From positions 1 to 64,000 of the forward strand of contig CAISWQ010000001.1 of assembly GCA_903889245.1 (NCBI GenBank): a stretch of DNA of 64,000 nucleotides. Reading direction: 5' to 3'. Origin of the DNA: an uncultured Lentisphaerota bacterium (GTDB lineage: Bacteria; Verrucomicrobiota; Kiritimatiellia; CAIQIC01). This document shows positions 27,995 through 40,327 of this stretch, one piece after another. Position 1 is the first letter of the stretch. Every line of letters starts with the position of its first letter. Under the pieces are notes generated by a model, which ran no database searches, was not told where the DNA came from, and saw nothing but the letters and a program-made list of their open reading frames with translations. The position numbers and the translations under genes are program-made.

Positions 27995-30900
27995 TCAGGG
28001 CGTGGGTTTGTGCCAGAGCGCTTCCCAGTAGCGGCGGTCGAGGTCGTAGACGTTGACCTTATCCTTGGTGGGATCGAACTCGGGCGGGAGGACGCCGTAG
28101 CGTTTCATCTCGCGCAGGTAGGCGAGGCGCGGGGTGAAGTTCGGCATGTTGAAGCGCGTCATGCTGTCGAGCATCGCCTTGCCGGCTTGCATCGCCGCGA
28201 GCAACTTCTGGTAGTCGGGATCGCTGGTGTCCTTGAACACCGCCGGGCAGCTTTTGGCGGTCTTGGGGTCGGCGGGCGGCGCGGTCTCCGCCCAGCCGCC
28301 GGCGGACTTGGCGAGCGGGGCGAGCAGCAGCAGGGATTTTTCCGGCCGGCTCAAGTTGAAGACGATGTGCCGGCTGAACCGGATGCGCGGATCGCCGAGG
28401 TTCGGCATCCAGAACGAGATGTTGCCCTCGTCGGAGAGCGAGCGCGGCAACTGCATGCCCTTTTGGCCATGGCAGCTCGCGCAGCGGCGGTCAAACACGC
28501 CGGGCATCGCGGCCACCGCGGCGTGCTTCTCGTCGGAGCGGTCGAGGTGGTTCTGCGAGTAGCCGCCGATCATGCCGCAGCCGAGCGCGGCGTAGGTGCC
28601 GGGCCACGTCGCGGCGGAGTTGATCCAGCAGCGGACGAGTTCCTTCTCCGCGGCGCTCATCTGCACGTCATGGTGCGTCGGCTCCAGCTTCTGCATCAGC
28701 GGGCTGGCGCTATCGCCGAGCGTGCGCGGCGCGTAGTTGCTCTTCGGCTGGTTGCGGCCGTCGGCGACCTGCTTGTGCAGCGTGAGCATGATGTAGCTGT
28801 GCGAGTACAGCGGGCCCGCGTCGCCGGCGAGCAGCATGTGGCCGCTGGGCTGGTCGGGGCTGTGGCAGCGGACGCAGTGCTTGTCCCAGAGCGGCTGGAT
28901 GTGGCGCGTGTAGTCAATCACGTCGGGGATGCCGGGCAGCGGCGCGATGCGGCTGGGCGCGCGGCGCATCGCCAGCGGCGTGTTGGCGCCGGCGGGAAGC
29001 TTGTCCATCGTCGCCGTGCGCGGCTCGTGGCAGCCGATGCAACCGGTGCGCTCGCCGGGCATGACGGTGCAGAAGCTCTGCATGCGCTTGACCGAGCGGC
29101 CCTGCGCATCCAGCGCGACGAAGAAGCAGGCGCGGTTGGCGGGCATTTCGAAAAAGGCGGAGCCATCGTCCTCGACCGGCACGGTGCCGAGCAGGCGTTC
29201 GAGCGTGAAGCTGCCGCCGTAGGTCAGCGGCTCCATGCCGCCGGTATAGTTGATCGGCTTGGGCAGTGATTCAAGGATCAGCAGCTTCTTGATGTCGCCG
29301 CGCTTGATGCCTGCCATGTTGCGGCCCTGATAGACATCCATGCACGCGAGCACGCCGGTCGTCTGCTCCGGCTTGGCGCGCGCGGGAATCTGCATCTCGC
29401 GCGCGTGCGGAAGCAGCGGGCGCGGCTCGTGCATGGTCACGTCGCTCCACTCGCGGGGCAGCGCATAGACCTGGCGGTATTTGCCGGCGGCGTCATAGAG
29501 CCGGATTTCGCGGTCCACCGCCACGAGGAACGCGTTGGTCGAGAGCGGGAACGGGTCGCGCGCGATCGGGTCGCGGGTGATGTTGCGCAGCATCGCCAGC
29601 TCGTCGGGGCCCTTGCGGACGTTGAGCGTGGCGAGGTAGCCGATGTGCTCGCGCCCGCCGTGGCCGGGCGAATTGATCAGCGCGATGCTGTCGGAGTTCG
29701 GGATCGGCTTGGCGTCCAGATAGACGCCGCCGGGATGCTGGTTGCCAAAGTAGATCATCTGGCTCGTGCCGTCGGGATACATCGTCCACAGGTGGTGATA
29801 GTGGACCTGCGAGCGATCCACGTATTCCCAGCGCTGATAGGCGATGCGGCCATCGGGCAGCACCCACGGCGTGTTATCGTGTTCGAGGTTGGCGGAAAGC
29901 GCCGTCACGTTTTTGCCGTCGGCGTCGCAGCGGTGGACCGTGGCCACGTGCGTCAGCCAGCATTGGACCCAGCGCTTGCAGCGGCTGGAGACGAAGACGA
30001 TGCCGCCATCCGGCAGCCAGCTCGGTTCGAGGTCGTCATACTGCCCGTCGGTCAACTGCTTCAGGCCGGACCCGTCGCTGTTGATCGTGTAGAGGTGGAA
30101 CTGGTCGGCGCCGCCCTTGCGCCAGGCAAAGACGATGGCGCGGCCGTCGTAATGCACCGCCGGGTCGCGCACGTTGCCGGTGGGGTCGTTGATGAGCAAC
30201 TGCGTCGCGCCCGTGTCGAGGTCGAGCTTCACCAGCCGCCCGCCGACGCCGTAGCACTTGTGCGCGTCCTCCGGCGCGTAGTAGCCGAAGTTCGCGTACC
30301 AGTGGCCCTCGGCGATCTGCGTGCGCGTCGCAAAGACGAGCTCGTTCACGCCCAGCGCATCCAGCGCCTGGGCCGCGAGCGCGTGATCCTCCGGCCGCTC
30401 CGCGGTCTTGGGCATTTCCAGCCACGGCGCGGTGAGCGCGAGCGCATGGCCCATCGGCAGCGCCGCCTTCGCCTGCCAGATGACCTTCGACTTCGTGCGC
30501 GACGGCGCGACCGCGAACAGCGGCACCTTGCCGCCCGCGTTGCAGACCAGCACGCGGCCATAGTCCAGAGTTTGGAAACCGGCGCACCAACGGATGCCCA
30601 GCTCTGGAAAATCCTTCGCGCTGAACTGCCACTGCACATGGTTGGCGAGGTTGATCGCCTGCATCCCGCCCTGGCCGCTGATGATGATCAGGCCATCCGG
30701 CTGGACGGCGACGGAGAACGGCCGCCACGGTGTCTTGAGCTCCCGCGCCAGCTTGCCTTCGGCGTCATACTCGCGCACCGCCTGCGCGTTTTCCTCCGCC
30801 ACGATGAAGTGCCCGTTCGGCATCGCGCGCGCGTGCCGCAGCGCGCCATGGCCCGGCGCGTTCAGGATGCGGAGGGTCTTCTCCAGCGCGCCCTTCGCGT

Positions 30901-31297
30901 TCACGAGCAGCAGCGCGCCCTGGCTCGCGTTGCCGACCAGCGTGCGGCCGTCGAGCATCCGCTGGCACGTCCACACCTGGCCGGTGGTCTGGAACTGGAA
31001 GACGACCTGCTTCTGCGGCGTCACCTCCAGCACCCCGGAGGGATTATCGTGGCGCTTGGGATCGTACTTGTTGTTGTAGCAGAAGAGCACGTTGCCGTTC
31101 GGCAGCGCTTGGACATCGCGCGCCATCTCCGCGGGAAACTCCCACGCCGGCTGGCCCTGGTCGCCATAGCGGATGATCTTGCGCGCCTCCTCCGCCGCAT
31201 AATAGACCGGCGGGAACAGCGCCTTGGTTGTCGTCGCGGCCTGCACCGCCAGCACGCCGCCCGCCGCTGCCACCAGCCATGCTTTCATCATATTCAT
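27995..31297 (-). CDS. HzsA-related multidomain protein: beta-propellers plus three c-heme motifs
   Basis: This 1100-residue exported protein starts at ATG 31297 (GAGG eight bases upstream). The signal is MKAWLVAAAGGVLAVQA. The N-terminal half has two propeller-like parts: ARDVQALPNGNVLFCYNNKY and later TolB-like blades (DGSGLKQLTDGQYDDLEPSW, DGGIVFVSSRC, LPDGRIAYQRWEYVDRS). The C-terminal half carries CIGCH (near 29040), CVRCH (near 28870) and CASCH (near 28480). This layout matches HzsA-related proteins, named after hydrazine synthase subunit alpha but widespread in PVC bacteria without anammox. No HzsB/C neighbours occur here, so hydrazine synthesis is not implied. It is probably a periplasmic redox or binding protein. 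Divergent from prfC. Confidence 0.85.
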   Translation of the reverse strand: MNMMKAWLVAAAGGVLAVQAATTTKALFPPVYYAAEEARKIIRYGDQGQPAWEFPAEMARDVQALPNGNVLFCYNNKYDPKRHDNPSGVLEVTPQKQVVFQFQTTGQVWTCQRMLDGRTLVGNASQGALLLVNAKGALEKTLRILNAPGHGALRHARAMPNGHFIVAEENAQAVREYDAEGKLARELKTPWRPFSVAVQPDGLIIISGQGGMQAINLANHVQWQFSAKDFPELGIRWCAGFQTLDYGRVLVCNAGGKVPLFAVAPSRTKSKVIWQAKAALPMGHALALTAPWLEMPKTAERPEDHALAAQALDALGVNELVFATRTQIAEGHWYANFGYYAPEDAHKCYGVGGRLVKLDLDTGATQLLINDPTGNVRDPAVHYDGRAIVFAWRKGGADQFHLYTINSDGSGLKQLTDGQYDDLEPSWLPDGGIVFVSSRCKRWVQCWLTHVATVHRCDADGKNVTALSANLEHDNTPWVLPDGRIAYQRWEYVDRSQVHYHHLWTMYPDGTSQMIYFGNQHPGGVYLDAKPIPNSDSIALINSPGHGGREHIGYLATLNVRKGPDELAMLRNITRDPIARDPFPLSTNAFLVAVDREIRLYDAAGKYRQVYALPREWSDVTMHEPRPLLPHAREMQIPARAKPEQTTGVLACMDVYQGRNMAGIKRGDIKKLLILESLPKPINYTGGMEPLTYGGSFTLERLLGTVPVEDDGSAFFEMPANRACFFVALDAQGRSVKRMQSFCTVMPGERTGCIGCHEPRTATMDKLPAGANTPLAMRRAPSRIAPLPGIPDVIDYTRHIQPLWDKHCVRCHSPDQPSGHMLLAGDAGPLYSHSYIMLTLHKQVADGRNQPKSNYAPRTLGDSASPLMQKLEPTHHDVQMSAAEKELVRCWINSAATWPGTYAALGCGMIGGYSQNHLDRSDEKHAAVAAMPGVFDRRCASCHGQKGMQLPRSLSDEGNISFWMPNLGDPRIRFSRHIVFNLSRPEKSLLLLAPLAKSAGGWAETAPPADPKTAKSCPAVFKDTSDPDYQKLLAAMQAGKAMLDSMTRFNMPNFTPRLAYLREMKRYGVLPPEFDPTKDKVNVYDLDRRYWEALWHKPTP

Positions 31298-31362
31298 TTG
31301 ATTGCCTCGCACACTGCCGGAAAAAACGAAAGCCACGCGCAAAAATTGCAGAACCACGGGGA

Positions 31363-31412
31363 TTTTCCAAGCCTTGGAAAACGCGCGGCCTTTTTTCCCA
31401 AGCCTTGGAAAA
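31363..31412. repeat. phased palindrome array A8 (2 copies)
   Basis: Centres at 31372 and 31403 (31 bp). The second copy carries one extra C. It lies between the divergent HzsA-like gene and prfC and ends 8 bp before the prfC -35 box. Confidence 0.92.
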
Positions 31413-31420
31413 TCCTGGCG

Positions 31421-31448
31421 TTGCACGGGAGCCAAATCCTGCTACATT
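31421..31448 (+). promoter_or_regulatory. candidate promoter of prfC
   Basis: TTGCAC at 31421-31426, 16-bp spacer, TACATT at 31443-31448. The ATG is only 12 bp further on, so the leader would be about 5 nt. Confidence 0.5.
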
Positions 31449-31459
31449 GCGCGCCCTTT

Positions 31460-33076
<1,617 letters not shown>

Positions 33077-33373
33077 ACAGAAGCCAACGAAGACAACGAA
33101 GCGGAAGAGCCTTTGGAGGAAGAGGGTTGAACGCCAAGGCGCAAGGGCAAGGCGGAAGGCGCGGGAGTGAACAGGGAAGACGGGAAGGCGCGAAGAGGAG
33201 TTGCTTCGCGCCTTCGCTGTTGATTCATGGCACCCCTCCTCTGGCCGCGCCAACTGCCCCAACTGATGATCGCCCTCACTCCCCTCCAACCGCCCAGTCA
33301 ACACGTTTCACATCTAACGCACTGCGTTATACGCTTGGGTTCCGCGTTGCATGAACGCGGTCGATGGGTACCG
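33077..33373. other. intergenic gap with simple repeats left of the HNH gene
   Basis: The first half holds purine-rich repeat-like sequence: CAGAAGCCAACGAAG then ACAACGAAG (33078-33101) and GGCGCAAGGGCAAGGCGGAAG-like units. No supported gene is seen. G+C falls towards the HNH gene. Confidence 0.6.
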
Positions 33374-34834
33374 TCATATCCCAAGAAGCCACTGTACTGT
33401 GAGTCCCTTTTCATCGAAGAGAGACCGTGACGTAGCTGCATCGTCCTTTGCCAGGCGTGCCGCGATCTCGCCGTTCGGATCTGGTTCATCCCACAATTTG
33501 TGGCCGAAAACCTTCGTGATAAACCCCCTGAAGTAGTTGAATTCGTTGTCAGCAATTGAACAGTAGAAGAAACGGCTCCGCTGGTCATCTGTGTAATGAT
33601 GAAGATGTTGGTTGATTGCGTCGCGTAGCAGGATTGCCCATGCCCTGACGGCACCGGCGCTGAAGAGACGTTCGGCGTGTCGATGGGCTGCGTCGTTCCG
33701 CTCGGGCGACCACTTTCCGTCAAGCCCCTCCTCGGCCACCATATTTAGGAACTTGACGAGGTTTAAACGTTCCATCCCTCTCATGTCGGAGTCTGATGCG
33801 AACTCATCCGCAACCGGCGGCGGTACTAACATCGTCTGGAAGAACGCCTTTTTGAGGCGCGCGAACGTTAGAGGTTGCTTTCGCCCCCTGTGTTTCTCGG
33901 CCAAGTACGCAGACAGCTTATTCTTCGGATGCTCGATAATCTGGCTGTAAATGGCGAGCGAAATCTCATTGTTGGCTTGGGCCTTTGTCTTTTTCTTCGC
34001 CTTAGCTAGGAAGGCGGAGAAGCCGGCTTCAGATTTCTGGCCGCTCGTTGACATATAGTCGGTCCAGTCCTCCCCGAAAATGTCTGCATACTTACTCATG
34101 AGCTCGTGGGTATAGAATGACATTTGGCGAAGCGGACCGTGAGCTGTGAGGTTTGTCTCCTTGAGCTTTCTGGCATCCGGATCGAGGTAGAACTTACCCT
34201 CGACGCTGTTTCTTCCTGCCCACACCTGCGCTGCTGCCTTATGTTGGCCGTCAAAAAGCAGAATCTTACCTTGGCCGGTCATTCGGCAGACGGAGGGGGC
34301 GATTTGTGTATTGGAGACGAAGTGCCGATAGAGGCTCCACAATGACGCAAGACGAAGAGGCCGCGGCTGCAATTCTGCATCATTGCTGATGAACTCGACA
34401 GGGACGTGAGCATAGAAGTAACGCCATCCAGTCGCATGACAACGATGGAGAGGATATGTGCAGGACGCGTCGCCAGGATAAAGCGTGATATGGCTGTCGT
34501 TGACCTCAAATTTCATCGTCTTCCCGAACGTTCCTTTCTTCGTGCTGATAAGATCGTCTAGCGTCTTCGGTTCCCCATCTTTAAAGAAAGATTCCAGCGC
34601 GAGTTTGTCGCGGTATTCCTGAAGGCTCATCGTGCCGATTGTAAGATGGTGCTTACGGCATACAGGCGCGATGTTATCCGGTGTAGTCGGACCGTCCTCC
34701 GAGAATGGTTTAATATGGTGATATTCGACGACCTCGTCATCACCAAATGGGGCACCATCGATAAAGCACTTACGCCCGTGAGACTTGAGGACCAGTGCTT
34801 TTTCGGTTTCGGTTATCTGCCTTCTCGTTGCCAT
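33374..34834 (-). CDS. HNH nuclease with a DGQH (ParB/DndB-like) motif, probably acquired
   Basis: A 486-residue protein with AGGAG eight bases before its ATG. The N-terminal 75 residues form an HNH endonuclease: EYHHIKPFSEDGPTTPDNIA and PVCRKHHLTIG supply the HH, N and H positions, with C22 (GRKCFIDG) as the only early cysteine. At mid-protein GKILLFDGQHKAAAQVWAGR resembles the DGQHR/ParB-like signature seen in DndB and related DNA-modification or defence proteins. The C-terminal 250 residues are helical and unassigned (FLAKAKKKTKAQANNE, RHAERLFSAGAVRAWAILL). G+C is much lower than around it: 28/60 and 26/60 on the lines at 33961 and 34501, against 49/60 at 36001. No methylase is adjacent. 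A one-gene nuclease or defence role is inference. Confidence 0.75.
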   Translation of the reverse strand: MATRRQITETEKALVLKSHGRKCFIDGAPFGDDEVVEYHHIKPFSEDGPTTPDNIAPVCRKHHLTIGTMSLQEYRDKLALESFFKDGEPKTLDDLISTKKGTFGKTMKFEVNDSHITLYPGDASCTYPLHRCHATGWRYFYAHVPVEFISNDAELQPRPLRLASLWSLYRHFVSNTQIAPSVCRMTGQGKILLFDGQHKAAAQVWAGRNSVEGKFYLDPDARKLKETNLTAHGPLRQMSFYTHELMSKYADIFGEDWTDYMSTSGQKSEAGFSAFLAKAKKKTKAQANNEISLAIYSQIIEHPKNKLSAYLAEKHRGRKQPLTFARLKKAFFQTMLVPPPVADEFASDSDMRGMERLNLVKFLNMVAEEGLDGKWSPERNDAAHRHAERLFSAGAVRAWAILLRDAINQHLHHYTDDQRSRFFYCSIADNEFNYFRGFITKVFGHKLWDEPDPNGEIAARLAKDDAATSRSLFDEKGLTVQWLLGI

Positions 34835-35156
34835 GAGTTATTCTCCTTCTCGCGGTCATCCTCCTCGCGTCCAACGATATTATTGAACGAACTTCGCAGG
34901 CATGTATACACGGGCGGCTTTTGGGCGTCCAGTGACAACCTCGCTTAAGGGGCTGGAGTTTCCGGCTGACTGGGAGCGGCGGCCTGTTGCCGCCGCAGGA
35001 GCCGTTCCGGCTCTGCGCCTTTGCGTTAAACCCTCTGCGCGCGCCACGCGCGGACCATCCTGCTCATCTGTGAAATCTGCGTAATCTGTGGAAGGTCTTC
35101 TGCGCGGTTGCGCTGTTCCAGCCCAGCCGTCTGCTTCGTTTTCTTCTGTGCGGGTG
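34835..35156. other. intergenic gap with short-period repeats right of the HNH gene
   Basis: Contains a 9-bp-period repeat (ATCTGTGAA, ATCTGCGTA, ATCTGTGGA at 35066-35092), CTGCGCCTTTGCG-type motifs near 35015, and at 35129-35148 GTCTGCTTCGTTTTCTTCTG, which is inverted relative to the left-flank motif at 33078. No supported gene. Confidence 0.6.
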
Positions 35157-35954
35157 TTAGTCCGCCGCTGACTGGGGCGTCGGCGGGGTGGGGAACTGGC
35201 CGCGCAGGGCACGTTCGGCGATGTCGCGGGTATCCTGCGGGAAGTCGGCCTTGAGCATCCAGCGGAGGAAGTTCGGTTCCTCGGCGGCGAGCGTCTTGAG
35301 TTTGCGTCCGCCGTAGCGGCCAAAGTTCAAGACCACCTCGCCATCCTGCCATTTGAACTTGCCGGTGCGGTCGAGCCAGAACGGGTCGCGTGTGTTGCAG
35401 AAGGCGTCGAGGCCGTCGAGGTCGCGCGGGAGATCGGGGTATTTTTCCAACTGGCCTTCCATGACGCTGATGGTGGCCTCGACATCGCCGAGCGCGCCGT
35501 GCGCGTTGAGGTGGAGCTCGCCGCAGTAATACTTCAGCGCGGCGGTCAGGTCGCGCGGCACCTTTTTGTGGAAGACGCGCTGCGCGTCGAAGATGCGGCG
35601 GCTCTCGATGCTGAAGGGCACGTTGGCGCGCGTGAACTCCTCCTGCAAAATCGGGATGTCGTAGCCGAGGATGTTGTAGCCGCCGAGGTCGGCCTCGCCG
35701 AAGATCGCGGCGATCTCGCGCGCCTTCTCGGCAAACTTCGGGCAGTCCTTCACGTCGTCGTTGGTGATGCCGTGGATGGCGATGGCCTCGGTGGGGATCG
35801 GGCGCTCCGGGTTAAAGAGGTACTCGTGCGTCTCGCGCTTGCCGTCGGGGTAGAGCTTGATGATCGCCAGCTCGATGATCCGGTCGGCGCGCTTGTTGAT
35901 GCCGGTGGACTCGACGTCGAAGACGGCGAGCGGTTTTTCCAGTTTCAGTTTCAT
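35157..35954 (-). CDS. DnaQ-family 3'-5' exonuclease
   Basis: A 265-residue DEDD exonuclease. ExoI is AVFDVESTGI (D and E), ExoII NILGYDIPILQEEF, and ExoIII HGALGDVEATISVM with the DEDDh-type His upstream. It resembles the epsilon-like proofreading exonucleases that stand alone from PolC. A C-terminal extension, FGRYGGRKLKTLAAEEPNFLR (motif FGRYGGRKL), is the small domain often attached to such exonucleases in PVC and Bacteroidetes genomes. The ATG at 35954 lies 2 bases after the PfkB stop, so it is translated by coupling. A role in repair or proofreading is likely. Confidence 0.87.
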   Translation of the reverse strand: MKLKLEKPLAVFDVESTGINKRADRIIELAIIKLYPDGKRETHEYLFNPERPIPTEAIAIHGITNDDVKDCPKFAEKAREIAAIFGEADLGGYNILGYDIPILQEEFTRANVPFSIESRRIFDAQRVFHKKVPRDLTAALKYYCGELHLNAHGALGDVEATISVMEGQLEKYPDLPRDLDGLDAFCNTRDPFWLDRTGKFKWQDGEVVLNFGRYGGRKLKTLAAEEPNFLRWMLKADFPQDTRDIAERALRGQFPTPPTPQSAAD

Positions 35955-35956
35955 CG

Positions 35957-36913
35957 TTACCGCACCTTTTCCTTTTCCACTTTGGCGGCCAGTCGCTTCG
36001 CGTCCTCGGGGCGGACCTCGCCGGGCACGAGCGTCAGCGCGTCGGCCGCGCCGCAGGCGAGACCGAATTGCGCGGCCTCGGTCATGTCGCGGCCCTGGCG
36101 CAGCGCAAAGGCGACGCCGGCGGTGGTCGAGTCGCCCGCGCCGACGGGATTGAGCGCCTTGATCTTCGGCGGCTGGAAGCACCAGCTTTCCTGCGCGCCG
36201 ATCAGCCACGCCGCCTGCGCGCCGTTGGTCACCAGCGCCCATTGCGCCCCGCGCGCCACCAGGTCGCGCGCGGCGTGCAGCATCGCGGAGTCGTCGCTCG
36301 CCAGGTCGCCGCCGCAGGTCTCGGCCAATTCGCGGCGGTTGAGTTTGATCAGCAGCGGCTGGTAGGGCAGCGTGTTCAGCAGCGGCGTCTTCTGCGAGTC
36401 AATCAGCAGCGGCACGCCGAGGGTGACGGCCTTCTGGGCGATGTTCGCATAGATATAGTCCGGCGCGCGCGGCGGCAGCGCGCCGTTGATCGTCACCATG
36501 CCGCAGTTCACCAGGCTCCCGGTCAGCCGCTCGTCAAAATTCCGCCAGTCCTTGGCGGTCGGCAGCGGCGCCTCCTCGACCAGTTCGGTAACCAGCCCCC
36601 TGGCCTCATCCAGCACCGTGCTGCAAATACGCGTGGGTTTGTCGCCCTGGACAAAATCGCAGACGATGCCGCGCTGCCGGAGATAGCTCTCGACCAGCCC
36701 CCCGGTGTCGCCGCCCACGAAGCCGGTGACGACAGGCGCTTCGCCCAACGCCTGGAGTACGTGCGCGGTCGTGCATGCCTTGCCACCGGCGGAGATGGTG
36801 ACGGCGCGGGCGCGGTTGACCTCGCCCAGTTCCAAGTGGGAAAATTGCAGCGTGCGCTGGACGCACGGGGTGATGCCCACACACAAGATCGGTTTTTGTT
36901 TGGTTTCGGTCAC
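35957..36913 (-). CDS. PfkB-family sugar kinase, 1-phosphofructokinase/LacC-like
   Basis: The 318-residue product starts at a GTG (36913-36911) with AAGGA nine bases upstream. The family's substrate region is TPCVQRTLQF and ISAGGKACTTAHVLQALGE (GGKACTTA), the FruK/LacC pattern. The anion hole and catalytic Asp are in NPVGAGDSTTAGVAFAL. VLVTNG-type strand WALVTNGAQAAWL precedes it. It probably phosphorylates fructose 1-phosphate or tagatose 6-phosphate, but the lack of fru/lac neighbours leaves the substrate open. The first in-frame codons upstream read through the palindromes and are rejected. Confidence 0.85.
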   Translation of the reverse strand: MTETKQKPILCVGITPCVQRTLQFSHLELGEVNRARAVTISAGGKACTTAHVLQALGEAPVVTGFVGGDTGGLVESYLRQRGIVCDFVQGDKPTRICSTVLDEARGLVTELVEEAPLPTAKDWRNFDERLTGSLVNCGMVTINGALPPRAPDYIYANIAQKAVTLGVPLLIDSQKTPLLNTLPYQPLLIKLNRRELAETCGGDLASDDSAMLHAARDLVARGAQWALVTNGAQAAWLIGAQESWCFQPPKIKALNPVGAGDSTTAGVAFALRQGRDMTEAAQFGLACGAADALTLVPGEVRPEDAKRLAAKVEKEKVR

Positions 36914-37010
36914 GCTGAAAGTCCTTCGCCGCGCTTCCGGCGCGGGCGGCGGATTGTGGCCAGCGCCGCGCGCGTAGTCAAACCATCTCAACGCCTGTCG
37001 GCAGAAAAAC

Positions 37011-37059
37011 TTTCCAAGCCTTGGGAAAAAGCAGGCCGCATTTTCCAAGCCCTGGAAAA
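37011..37059. repeat. phased palindrome array A9 (2 copies)
   Basis: TTTCCAAGCCTTGGGAAAAA (centre 37019) and TTTTCCAAGCCCTGGAAAA (centre 37050), 31 bp apart, between ileS and the PfkB gene on the same strand. Confidence 0.9.
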
Positions 37060-37065
37060 CACCAT

Positions 37066-40197
<3,132 letters not shown>

Positions 40198-40327
40198 GGC
40201 GCTTTCCTTGCCGCTGCGCGGCCGCGCAACGTAGCCAGACTGCTCTTCGGAAAGCAAGCGGATAGCTGCGGACATTCGTCAGGAAAGGTCTTCCTGCCTC
40301 CGCGCATCAGCAGCGGCGCGCATAGCC

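Noticed and set aside
27995-31297. Hydrazine synthase alpha subunit of an anammox pathway
   Set aside because: No HzsB/HzsC or hydrazine dehydrogenase is nearby and such HzsA-related proteins are broadly spread in PVC bacteria.
29405-31459. Upstream extension of the prfC frame by about 685 codons
   Set aside because: Antisense to the HzsA-like gene, and the junction translates the palindromes; RF3 starts naturally at 31460.
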